A stretch of 64,000 bases of DNA, taken from positions 5,357,847 through 5,421,846 of the forward strand of contig OX345641.1 of the NCBI GenBank assembly GCA_947044365.1. The letters are read 5' to 3'. Below the pieces are notes generated by a model, which did no database searches, was not told the origin of the DNA, and was given only the letters and a program-made list of their open reading frames with translations. Every line of letters starts with the position of its first letter. The stretch's first letter is position 1. This document shows positions 39,001 to 49,600 of the stretch, in pieces. Both the position numbers and the translations under genes were made by a program. This DNA is from Petrosia ficiformis. Its lineage: Eukaryota; Porifera; Demospongiae; Haplosclerida; Petrosiidae.

Positions 39001-42000
39001 ACTACTGCACTGTGTGTCAAGAGTAATTCAAATGAGTAAGCTGTTTAATTTGTCACCCATTATATTTATAATACATGTATCTGCATGTACACGTACACTT
39101 ATACATGTACATGTACATGTACATACACATGTACATGTACATGTACACATGTGTATATACATTTTTACTTGTGCAAGTACTGAATATCAGCCATCAAAAC
39201 AGCAGGTGGATGTTCTCCTTTACTACCCTCGCTGCAAAGCGTAGGTGGAAGGGTATGGTAATCATATTGTGTTTGTGTGCATTCACAACATTTTAAGAAA
39301 ACTACGAGCATTAAAAATAACAAGAGGCTTTTGCTAAAACCTTTCGATTATAAAGTTATGACAATTTTTATAACTCACTGTTACTGTCTCCAGACTTGAG
39401 AAGACTCTTAGGGACATCTGGACATATCAAAACATAACCACTCCTATATCCTAGCTATCGCTAGCAAAGCACTACATTAAAGCAAGCAAAATTGTGGTAG
39501 TGGTTGCTACAACATCGAGTACTGGCTCCAACCATTCTCCATACTTTCTAGCTCTGCCTATTTCAAAATTTGCAAGTCATGTGCTGTGCACGTGATTCAC
39601 AGCATCTGTTTTCTCAGCAGTTTTGAGAACCTCTCTTTGAGAACATTTCACAGGACTCATTGAGGATCTTTTTTTTTTCTTCGGTATAAAGCAGAGACTA
39701 AAATGAAAGACTTATAGTTATAGCATAGACAAGAAAGAAACTAGTGTAATGATAATTAAATCTTTTAGTTATAAAGTAATAAGTAAGTACTGACATATTA
39801 GTTTGTATAACTATTATAATATTATTATGCAAACTAACATGCCAGTTTTATTGCTTTGTACATAATATATGTTTTGTACACATAAAATGTACCATCTGAA
39901 GTAAGCCATACAAATGAGCAATTATATACATATATAATTATTATGATCTTTTGACATAATAATATTTTGAAAAAATTATAGTTTGTATTACTTTGCCACA
40001 GAGGCAAGGGTCCCGTCCCAATGGTGCTCATTAACAATAGCAATATCATCAACTACAAATCTTCTGAGGCACAATAGCCATCAGAAGCAACCTCAAATTC
40101 AAGGAGGAGCATACATGTACATGTAGCCCCTAACCTCCCAAGGAGTGATATGCTTTGTCTGATAGATTACTTTGCCCATACATGTACATTGTGTACATGT
40201 ACATGTACAGTGTTCTGCCCACACTGGTCGACACTGGTCAGGAATAACCACCTCTCAGATAGTACATATGTAGGCTACTGAGACAGAATTAAGTATATAC
40301 TGGATAAAAAGCAATGTAGAATCCAACCACCACTCTAAATATCATGGGCAGAACACTGCATGTACATGTACATGTGTAAACGTTTAATCGATTTGTTGAG
40401 TCATACATGTACACGAATTTTTTTTTACATACATGTACATGTAGAAGAGAAGCTTCATCTGTTTGTTTCTGTAGCAATTTTTCATGAATTTTTGCTTAGC
40501 ACAATTTGAACTCAATGTAATTTTACATTAGTTAGTATCAGACATGGTGCGAGTACATACACATGTATGTGTTTGTTCTTAAAAGTGCTTTAAGCTCATT
40601 TTTGCAGTGCTCAAAGGTACTCTTAAGCATTTTGCTGGGTAAATTGCATATGCTCATGGTTGAGTACTTTTAAAAAGCACAATTAAATCCTTGTTGCAGA
40701 AATGCTTCAGAATATTTTTATTAGAAATGTGCTTAAAATTACACTTTCAAGATGCAATTCCACCTGATCAACTACATGAACAGTTTACAGCCTCGTGATT
40801 ATGCTCAAGTACCTATTATAGTGCTTTGCCCCATGTCTGGTAAGTACTGTACTGTTTGTTGGACTTCTGTTACTGTGGCCACATCTCTGAATTATTTAAT
40901 CTACATGTACATAGTGTACTTGTATGTACAGTGGAACCTCTCTGTTCCACCACATACGTAAATTCACCCCTAAAATGAGGACAACATCTATTAGCAGGAC
41001 AGATAACTTATATTTTCGAATAAGGAGGTTTCACTGTATATAGTAATTATAAAGTTTTGAACACTTTAAATATTAATCAATATTATCACAGGGTACCTAT
41101 GAAACACACAGGATTAAGAATCATAGACAAGCCACCAGAAGAATATGTGAGTATACATTGTTTATATCATTCAGTTTGGGAAAACCATTCTTGTGTTGAA
41201 AAATTATTTCCTATCTTCAACTGCTCGTTTTTTGCCATTTTTATAATTTTGGTGTACATTGTACATGTACATTGTACCATGTACAATGTACATGTACATT
41301 GTACATGTACATTGTAGTTATTAAATTTATAATACAAAGTATGCCAGCTAGATATTTCAAGATACACTGTACATGTAAGTGTTTGTTCAAAACGTGTTTT
41401 TGAAACACTTTTGGTTTGTGACCTACGTTGTACATATTATGAATTAAATAGTATACATGTATATTATAAAAATAGTCTTTTGCATGCATACATGTACATT
41501 GTACATATGACTGTCCATATATAAATCAGTCTAACATGTATTTGACTATCAAACACTTCAGACAATCCCCTCATTTTTCAACCATCTTGTGTAAAAAGCT
41601 AACAAAATTTGGTGTCTACATGTATGAGGGGCAACAACTTGCCTTCAAGATTTATAATTTTTATGTTTTTCTTATAAGACGGGTGAAAAAACAAGTGGTT
41701 TAACGAAATATTTTAGAAAAACAATTAAAAAATCAAATACATACTCTATACTTGTAAGAGTGATTTTTGCATGCACTAGTTGTCAGGCATACATGTATAT
41801 ACATGTATATACATTGTAGATGTACATGTACATGTACATGTACATGCATGTTATAGCTTTCTCATTTTCACTTTTTGTACATGTACATGTAGCTGAGGTC
41901 AGAGTTTTGTTTTAATCAGCACACATGTATCTTCCAGCTTAGGTACATTGTATGTTGAAAGAAGCTTTTATTATAGAAAACAAGATACTAATACTTTGTT

Positions 42001-45000
42001 CTGCCCACACTGGTCAGCACTGGTCGGGAATAACCACCACTCAGATGAATTAACCACCTCTTAAATAACTTAACTACCTCTCAGATAATACATACATGTA
42101 TATAGGCTAATGAGGTATATACTGGATAAACAGCACTAAATGCAATGTAGAATCCAACCACCACTCTAAATATCCTGGGCAGAACACTGTACTAGTACAT
42201 GTATAATAATTATAGAGAAAAGGGATATATTTAGTGTTGCACCTATACAGCAATTTGCCTATATGCCTATACACCTATTTTTGTATAATTCATATTGCCT
42301 ATATGCAGATCCGATCCGATATTGTCTGTGTGAAATATTGTATTTATGTAGTTTACAACATACAGTACAGTGTTCATTATTCTATTGTTCTTGTGCTATA
42401 TGTACATTCAGCACAAAGTACATTGCACATGTGGCCTTGGTTGCACACATCTTCAGATTGTACTTGTGCAGTTTGACAATAATGTAATCTGCAAAGCCTG
42501 AAAAATATTGTGTAAACTGTATAGGCAATGTATAAGCAATGCAGTTGCCTATACCGATACTCTGCCTATATCTTCAATATAGGCACCTATTCAGATCCTT
42601 ATACTAGTATAGGTGCAACCCTAGATATAATATACATATACAAATGTCCATGTATATGTATATGTATGATTACGTTTCATTCAAAAATCATAGTTTTTCC
42701 TCTTCAGTTTGAAAAGTTCTTTTTATAATGCTTTTAGTGAGCTTCTAGTCATGTACATGGACTGTATATGTACATGTACATGTATATTTGCTGCCTCCAT
42801 GCTGGTACATGTGTACAGTGTGTGGTTTACACACTACACACACCATGCCCCTGAATGGCCTGAAATGATGTACATGTATCTTCCTTGACTACATGTCCAT
42901 ACATTGTACATGTACATGTGCGGTTATATAGAAGTGGTTAGCTACAATATAAATTTTGTTGCTAATGTACTACACATTTTTGTTTTGATATCCCTTCATG
43001 TTATTTTAATGAAATATTATTTCTTACTGCACATGTATTTTTTTTACATAAATTATAACTATATACATTTACATGTACATGTACATGTACATGTAGGATG
43101 GGCAGTTGTAGTTCATAATTGTGTGTATTTATAGACTCAGGGGTGTGGAAACATTGAGCCAACTGCCGGACATTTTGGCCTATTTTTGCCACTCTTGTCC
43201 TGCTCCCCATATATTTTGTATACAGTTCAGTTTCGTTTTACTGGAAATTCACTAAATTTATCGGACAATGTCCTGCATGACTGGCTGTTTCCACACTCCT
43301 GTTTGTAGTATGATATAACGTCTACTTGCATTATAGTACAATGTACATACATGTACATGTATATTGTTTTTTTGTATAGCTCTCTTCAAATGTCCAAGCC
43401 ACTGAACATACTGATGCTATTACAAACTCTTCTACACAAGAAGTTAGGCTACAATTTGGCAGTCCATCATCTTCATCACCAATATCACATTCCTCACCTG
43501 TTAGAAATGATTCAGTTACAAGCAGCGATCAACCAAAATCAAAGAAAGGTAATGAACCATTGCCTCTTCCTCCTGATGCTCAACAGAAACCTCCCTATGA
43601 TTCTGTACGTATTTCTGGTGAAGACAAAGATGACAAGAATCATAACCAAGATCCTCGCAAACAATCTGGTGATATTGAAAAAGCTAGATTACCAGGTAGT
43701 TATGCCAAAGTCACACGACATTCTGATTCTGATGGGGCTGGATATAATCCTGTAAGTAGTTACGCTGAAGTGAGAGAAATATCACGTAAACAATTTTATC
43801 CTCAATCAAGATTGCGTTCATCCACTGAACCAGTGGAACCCATTCCTCCTCTACCACCTGGTAAACCACGCGCATTTTCAAGTAGTGAGAGTAATCAACT
43901 TCCTCTTCCACCTACTCCCCTATATCTTGATGAGGATGAGTATGATGATACATATGATAGTGTCAGAGATGATCTTAAGTCTTCTTTGTTGGAAAAAGAA
44001 AAACTATACGATTCTCTGGATGATGATGAGAACGAAGATGAAATGTATGAGTCTGTGCCTGATGACCTCAAAGAGGAGTTACTGATTTCACACAATCGTC
44101 CAGCTCCTATTCCTATTCCTCCTAGAAGTCCTAAGTTACAACCTGGATCAACAGGTAGTCCCTCCCCAACAAAAGTACCAAGTAATTTATTTTCTCTTGA
44201 TTCACCTAATGCTCGAAAAATATCAAAGAAACAAGCAAAGGAAGCCAAAAGAAAGATTCGAAGTGAAAGTACATTATCTGAAGATGAACAACATAAACCA
44301 AAGCTGTCATTTTTACATCGTATTCGTTCTAGTTCTACCTCTGTTGCACCTGGAAAATCACGAAAACGAACTGATGGCTCTCTCGTTTCTCCAGAACATC
44401 CATTCCCATCTATACCTCCTCCTCCCCCTCCTATGGAAAATAATTCATTTGATGATGATGATGATGATGAAGAAGATGAAAGTGGTATGTATGATTCGGT
44501 TACACCCTCTCAACGTTTTCATGAAATTGCTAAGAAATCTGCCTCACTCCCTCCTGGTTTACGATCTTCTCTGTTGTTCAGCTCTCGGGCAAACGAGCCA
44601 TTACCAGAAGTTCCAGAAGACTCTGGATCAGGATCAGGTGGAGCATGTTTAGTGAGGAGAGATCGAATCACTGAACAAGAGGATCCTAGTTATGATACTG
44701 TCAACCCTGGAGTGTTTGGTCGTCAAAATGACACGGAAGAAAATGAAGATGATGAAAATGAACCAAGTTATGACACAGTTCAAATTCATAATGAATTTAA
44801 TCCTCCTCAACCCGATGCCTCCTCCTCTTTACCTTCTTGTGTACCTAGCCACAGTTATGCAAAGGTATCAGGTCATAACCCACCATCAACAGATAGTATA
44901 GTTAACGCAGAGTATGCTGTTGTGGATCCAAATGTTGTAATGAGAAAGAGAGTGGCATCAATGAGTAAGAAGAATGATGGTGGTAATAGTGAACCACCTT

Positions 45001-45818
45001 ATGATAGAGTAAAGAAAGGAAGTGATCCTCCATACGATAGGGTTGAAACAACTGAAGATCCCCCATATGACAAAGTCAAAAAGATTGATGAGATCAGTAA
45101 AGATGAAGAATCAGGTTATGATACCGTGGGAACTATTTCTCATATTATAACGTCAGATTTGCCAATAGATGAGGAGGATCCTGGTTATGATACTGTGATG
45201 ATTTGTACAGATGTACAATTACCTTCAATGGATTCCCAAATGCAACCCATGGGTACTAATATTGACGAGACATATTCGCACATTGATCTCATCAAAAAAC
45301 ATGAAGAAAGACAAAGGAAGGAACAAGGAAAAGAATTATCAACTGATGAAGTTAATCGTAGTCCTTCTCCACTTCCACCCATACCTCCAGTAGGAGACTT
45401 AGGAGACTTGTCAGAGTTTATCCCACCACCAATCCCATCACCATTGCATGATATCGGAGATGAAAGCAGTAAAGAGAATTCATTAACTCCTCCCCCTTTA
45501 GTTTTGAAATCAAATACAGATGATGATGATGATGATGATGATAATGAACAGGAACCTGACTATGATGTTATCAATGAAGTAATGAAAAATAATGATGCCA
45601 CTGGGACTGACAAATTAGAGGAAACTTCATTGAATGCTGGAAATGTGACTCCACCGAATAATCTTCGTCAATCCACACGATCAACATCATCATCGGAAGG
45701 TGCTCCAGTTTACGATAGTTTAGAACCACAACTAACAATGTATGATAGTCTAGATCCTAAAGAGTCTTCACAGCAACCACTATATGATAGTTTACAACCT
45801 CAAAACCAAGAGACTTGA
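27893..45818 (+). CDS. Putative single-pass receptor/adaptor with multi-tyrosine (ITAM-like) tail
   Basis: Exons: 27893-28150 (ATG, hydrophobic signal peptide MLLCFFVISILGV, then a small Cys-poor ectodomain), 33642-33800, 38840-39035 (transmembrane helix WIFILGGIGLTVVLLSFTT followed by Lys), 41092-41146, 43380-45818 (812 codons, TGA). Phases agree for exons 1-2 and 3-4-5. Exon 2 ends in phase 0 while exon 3 needs phase 1, so at least one small exon in 33801-38839 is unplaced. The two 5' exons are thus less certain. The tail has 22 Tyr-x-x-(Val/Leu/Ile) motifs: YDSV, YDTV, YDRV, YDKV, YDSL, YAKV, YAEV, YSHI, YDVI and others, most after acidic residues. It also has polyproline stretches (IPPPPPP, PLPPIPP) for SH3 or WW domains and Asp runs. 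I recognise no enzyme domain and no named ectodomain. Inferred role: a plasma-membrane docking platform phosphorylated by Src/Syk-type kinases. Confidence 0.68.
30052..30083 (+). repeat. GT dinucleotide microsatellite
   Basis: An almost pure GT run in the first intron of the receptor-like gene. A perfect 14-bp-arm hairpin, CATCATGTAACAGT with its complement, follows at about 30299-30329. Confidence 0.85.
31401..31563. mobile_element. hAT-type MITE, family CAGGGGTGTGGAAAC, copy 1
   Basis: It starts CAGGGGTGTGGAAACA and ends TTTCCACATCCCTG. It is flanked on both sides by TGTACATG, which looks like the 8-bp target duplication typical of hAT elements, although the same bases occur in the local TACATG repeat. 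A relative in inverted orientation is at 43138-43301. Confidence 0.8.
31830..31930. repeat. Dense TACATG cluster
   Basis: Many overlapping ACATGTAC units separated by short spacers. It is an example of the dispersed self-complementary motif; similar clusters are at 39070-39165, 41250-41310, 48800-48880 and 58140-58180. Confidence 0.85.
32752..33339. repeat. 33-bp minisatellite, interrupted by a MITE
   Basis: About a dozen copies of a 33-bp unit, CTGTCTATTACTATTACTAA plus TATTATTACCTGA, one copy shortened to 24 bp. The array is split by the hAT-type MITE at 33118-33293 and resumes for over one unit. Because 33 is a multiple of three, several frames on both strands stay open. These are not genes. 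Confidence 0.93.
33118..33293. mobile_element. hAT-type MITE nested in the minisatellite
   Basis: It starts CAGTGTTTCCCCCAGG and ends CTTTGGGGGAAACACTG, a 13-bp terminal inverted repeat; TATTAC flanks both ends. The ends resemble those of the hAT element at 54659-57247 (CAGTGTTCCCC), so that element's family is a candidate source of transposase. A decayed relative is at 13200-13376. Confidence 0.85.
34780..35890 (+). pseudogene. Decayed integrase-type (DDE) transposase
   Basis: Frame-broken plus-strand pieces occur in consistent order: VGFTHEEISQYLKIILPSLI and ARSVRRFCAAYG (about 34797-34898, a helix-turn-helix-like start), GYSYGRRTLHGLLQSKL with NPVPYRASYFGGKLL (about 34958-35137), GFISLPRKYLMLIYASL (from about 35163), LDHRTEFNLFTTVQ (about 35252-35293, the second Asp and a nearby Glu region), then in another frame RPERIWPEIYL (about 35363-35395) and IPNVLAQSSSHVDHIP. 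This resembles a family of integrase-catalytic-domain proteins multiplied in sponge and coral genomes. Multiple stops and shifts mean it is inactive. It lies in an intron of the receptor-like gene. Confidence 0.6.
35888..35997. repeat. 110-bp near-perfect palindrome without spacer
   Basis: Two 55-bp arms meet at 35942/35943 (AATT centre) with one mismatch. The arms contain AGTTAGGATGAAGTGATTTA and its reverse complement. A smaller palindrome, GCAAGTAAATTTTACTTGC, follows at once. It adjoins the decayed integrase and may be one of its terminal structures or an independent MITE. Confidence 0.9.
38123..38412 (+). mobile_element. MITE, family with CCCTATGATTGCTTT ends, copy 3
   Basis: The left end CCCTATGATTGCTTTGTGGT is intact, and the interior is homologous to 7769-8147 and 14090-14437. 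The right end is decayed (near AAAGCCATCCATATGATTGC). A reverse-oriented fragment of its middle (GCATGATCAAGCTCTACAGA) is at about 38576-38620. Confidence 0.6.
39225..40013 (+). mobile_element. Non-autonomous DNA element, copy 2 (family with ACCCTYGC ends)
   Basis: A 789-bp unit starting ACCCTCGCTGCAAAGCGTAG and ending TTGCCACAGAGGCAAGGGTCC, colinear with 5511-6300. It lies in the intron after the transmembrane exon of the receptor-like gene. It has no transposase frame. Confidence 0.7.
40208..40358. mobile_element. hAT-type MITE, family CAGTGTTCTGCCC, copy 1
   Basis: It starts CAGTGTTCTGCCCACACTGG and ends ATCATGGGCAGAACACTG. The 13-bp terminal inverted repeats are clear, and it sits in a TACATG repeat. 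A second, longer copy is at 41996-42189. Confidence 0.8.
40929..41036. mobile_element. Mariner-like MITE
   Basis: A 108-bp unit starting CAGTGGAACCTC and ending GAGGTTTCACTG, with TA directly on both sides, as expected for the TA target duplication of Tc1/mariner elements. It ends about 55 bp before receptor-like gene exon 41092-41146. Confidence 0.75.
41996..42189. mobile_element. hAT-type MITE, family CAGTGTTCTGCCC, copy 2
   Basis: Homologous to 40208-40358, with an internal expansion of the AACCACCTCT motif. The right end ATCCTGGGCAGAACACTG is intact; the left end is slightly diverged (TTTGTTCTGCCC). Confidence 0.75.
43138..43301. mobile_element. hAT-type MITE, family CAGGGGTGTGGAAAC, copy 2
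   Basis: It starts CAGGGGTGTGGAAACA and ends GTTTCCACACTCCTG. The interior matches the reverse complement of 31401-31563. It ends about 80 bp before the large tail exon of the receptor-like gene. Confidence 0.78.
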
Positions 45819-45979
45819 TAATTATTTTCCTTTTTTGTGTGGCATTAATTGATTTATTATTTCAGTATTTTACAATTCATATTTTTATTGTCCCTGTTAG
45901 GTTGTTTATTGTTATTATGAAAATCACAATCCTAAATTTGTTGTATTTAGAACTTTATTTTTACTTAAATTCTGTGTGA

Positions 45980-46583
45980 TTATTACGAGCTCCAGCGCTG
46001 TGCAAAAAGAATGACTAGTCTAGTCTCGAGATCTCGTCCCCAGACTACCACGCCCCACGACAATCGCAAAATTGGAGTCAAATTGTAACTAGTCGACTAG
46101 TCTAGCGTACCCAGCCCCTCCCACTCTAACGAAGCAGGGAGGGGCTGGCTACGCGAGACTATTTTATAACCGAAGGGTTTAGGAAAAACCTGTCTCACAC
46201 ACTCTCGAGTATGGAGTGCCGTTGGGGTCCAAATAGTATTTAAAATGTCTGCGTAGTGTGGTGAATATATAAGCCAACGTATTTACAAATACGTTGGCGG
46301 ATAATAATAAATACGTCGACGTACTCGAGGTGGCCGGCCTGCGCTGCGAGGCTGCGAGAATGATAATTAAGCTTACGCTCCGCCTTCGCGCTGATTTAAT
46401 TATATGCGTGGGCGTGCAGCCCCCGACTACGTGTGCTTTTTGGGGGTCACGCCCTTTTTTATGATTTCATCATTGCTGAGTCACACAGCAGGGAGAAATG
46501 ACGTGTCCTTTTCTCTCTTGTGTGGGGGCTTCATACTCCCCACTAATCTTTTAGTTGTCTGTATTCACTCTGATCTCGTTGTC
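45980..46583 (+). promoter_or_regulatory. CpG-rich promoter-like region upstream of the BFR1-like gene
   Basis: Unlike nearly all of the window, 45980-46440 is rich in CG dinucleotides. It contains a hairpin of CCAGCCCCTCCC against GGGAGGGGCTGG (46110-46155), a perfect 26-bp palindrome GCCAACGTATTT/AAATACGTTGGC (46273-46298), an AP-1-like TGAGTCA (about 46478) and a CRE-like ATGACGTG (about 46498). It lies between the stop of the receptor-like gene (45818) and the inferred ATG at 46584. In a genome with CpG depletion, retained CpG suggests an unmethylated promoter. The two hairpins could also be MITE ends. Confidence 0.45.
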
Positions 46584-46614
46584 ATGGCACTTGTTGATTC
46601 TACAAGTAAGTGAG

Positions 46615-46668
<54 letters not shown>

Positions 46669-49600
46669 ATTTTTACAATCATTAATGAGATTTGGTTATG
46701 GTAGTGTGATAATTAACCTGAATATCCAACCATTGCCTCTTTTAACTGGTTAGCCTTCATTGAACCAATTATTATAAATTATAGTTTATAATTTTTTACA
46801 CAACTTATTAATTTTCCTGATCAGCTTGAATTATCATTAAATTAATTAGCTACAAAGTACATGTATATATATGGGCCAATCCAATTACTATTCTGTATTA
46901 ACTAACCATTGTAGTCATGTTATGGCTAATGTATTGATCATGCTTGCAGTTGTTATAGAGAAGAGCTACAATGCATATCTGTTCTTTTCGGATAACCACT
47001 AATTGTACTAAACAGATGGATAATTCATTTATTAATAATTTATTTAGAAATAATGATGGCAGGGTAGTTGTGCCTTTTTTTGTAGGCTTATAGAATTCGA
47101 AATAGATTAAAAACACTGAGCCCATTGTGACTGTGGTTGCTTTCATCAAAAGAGTAAGACCCAGAAACATGTTTGATTAGGTAATCAAATATCTAGATAA
47201 CAAAAAGAATGCTTTGTTACAGCTCGCATGATAAAATTGTCATCTAATTGAAATTTAGATGATAATACACAAGAAATGGTGTGGATATTACCATATTGAG
47301 TGACTATAAAACTATAATAGTAACATCGATTACCAAGGTTTCATTTAGGGGAATACCCCTCCCCCCCTCCATGTTACTATCTTGCCCACCTCCCTTGATG
47401 TCAGGTTGCCAATGGGCACAGCACAATAACCCTGTGCAACACCACCCCCTTATCCCAAACTACATGTACACAATGTACATTGTATTGTAGTTAATAGAAC
47501 ATGTACACAACTCTATGATTATAACATTCAAATATGACCTACATGTACATGTAATTTACCAATAACCTCTAAAATACTAATTTTGATAGAACTAATGTTT
47601 TCCTCACTATTCCATGATTTTGCAAAAGAATCCAACAAAATTTGGTTGACCCTTCCTGAAAATTAGTTCACAGATATTTATACTTTCCTAAAATACTAAA
47701 TATAGCTTGCGAAGGCAATTTAAGTTACATTTGTAAGTAAGTTACAAAGGAGTTTGAAAGGACATACTTTCTTGAGTGTTGTGTATATAAAGTAGGATAA
47801 TAGTAATTAATAAGGTGTAATAGTATACCTTTCATGTGCTGTAGCTTAATATTCATTTTTTACCTTGCATTGTGATTGACCTGTGTGTAATAGACCCCCA
47901 ATTTTTTAATTGCATGTACATGTACATTTTGGCCTTACTCTGGTCTCAGCTCTGTATGTAATGAATGTTACTAACTAAAATACCTATTTGACATATCCTC
48001 CATCAAAGATGAGAGGCAGTCACCATGACAGCTACAATGTATTCAGCAAATTCAGCCTTCTTCCTTGTACTTTGCAGATATTTTTAACTAATCCCAAGTG
48101 TAACATGACTTATTATTTGACAGGTGACAGCAGTGGTCAAGTGGTAACAGTTAATAATAATTATGAAACATTTGTGTGGCCTGTGTGGGGTGTTCTCTCT
48201 GTGTGTTAATACATATTTCAATATTTCTTGATTTAATACATACATGTACCATTGTATTGTTTCTATAGGTAAAGTATCTTTAGAAAGATCTTCCCCTCTT
48301 GTTCCACCAGACAGACACAAGTTTGAAAATGAAGTGTCCAAAATCACTCGGGTGATAAAAGACAAAGAGAAACTTATTGTATCCTTCTCAAAGTTAGCAG
48401 GGATTAACATTGTAGGGAAGTCTTCTCTGCCCTCAGTACATGTACAGGTACACCCAAACATTTGTGACCTTGAATGGATAAAGAAAAATACATTTTGTTG
48501 GCTTTAAATATTCATGCAAAAACTTAAATTATAATCATGTTGAATTGAAACCAAGCTCATTATAACAATACATTCATAGCAGATTGGTACATACAATCAC
48601 CACGCCATGTGGTACATATTGTACATGAAAAAATGTGTCTGACGTTTGGTAACTGACCAATACATGTGCATGTTCACAATCTTTATCTTCATGTTTGCAA
48701 GCAATGTTTGGTAATGCGCTAGTTTCAACTATTCAAAATATGAATTTCGGTGAATGCAACATTCACTATTATTTTGGCTATATATTTCTATAAAAGATAA
48801 CTACATGTACATGTAGGTACATGTACATGTATGTACATGTATGTACATGTACAATGCATGTACATTTCATGTACATGTAGGTGAGCAATGGTTTTACTTC
48901 ATTGACAGCGCACACACTGACAACCAACCTACCATCACTCCCCATTATCTTAAACACCTTCATGTACTATTTAGTTATTTTGTATTGATTTGATACATGG
49001 CCTAATGTTGTTTTAGTTTAACTAAATTCCCTTTTTATTTATGTTTAGTTATTATATATAGGTTTACTGCAATAAACTATATAACTAAAATGAAAATGGC
49101 CAATAATGGGTATTTTAAGCTAGTTAGCTAAAACCTTTTCAGTAAGCCTAATATTATTTTAGGTAATTAAACTACAACTAAACTGTTTATCCAAAGTAGT
49201 CTAATGATGGCTCGTCTTGAATACCAAATTCCTTTGACTTACTGTACTAAATGACCAATAGAAAGCATGTAAAGTTGATTACATGTGTTTTTGTATAAGC
49301 CTTGTTTTCACAAAGTTGGTCACATTTATTGGATAAATATATAATTAATTTGATTATGTCATACTATACATGTATATATGTACTATCACTAAATACTCTA
49401 CAATTCAATCCTTAACTTGATGTTCAGGAATATGTATCAACAGACAATAAAGATATAGGAGAACAATTATCATTATTAGGAATTGAATTAGAGAATTTGG
49501 AAGATAAGAGATCCAGATTAATAATAGAGATGAAGAATATTGATGAGAACTTGAGAAAACTAGGAATTGAAGTATCGAAACATGTTAGTGGAGTGTATAT

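Noticed and set aside
39069..39167. Frames rich in Met-Tyr or His-Val
   Set aside because: Translations of the TACATG repeat; they recur wherever the motif clusters.
43711..44652. Other-frame open readings over the tyrosine-rich exon
   Set aside because: Shadows of a long biased coding exon in other frames, with no domain content.
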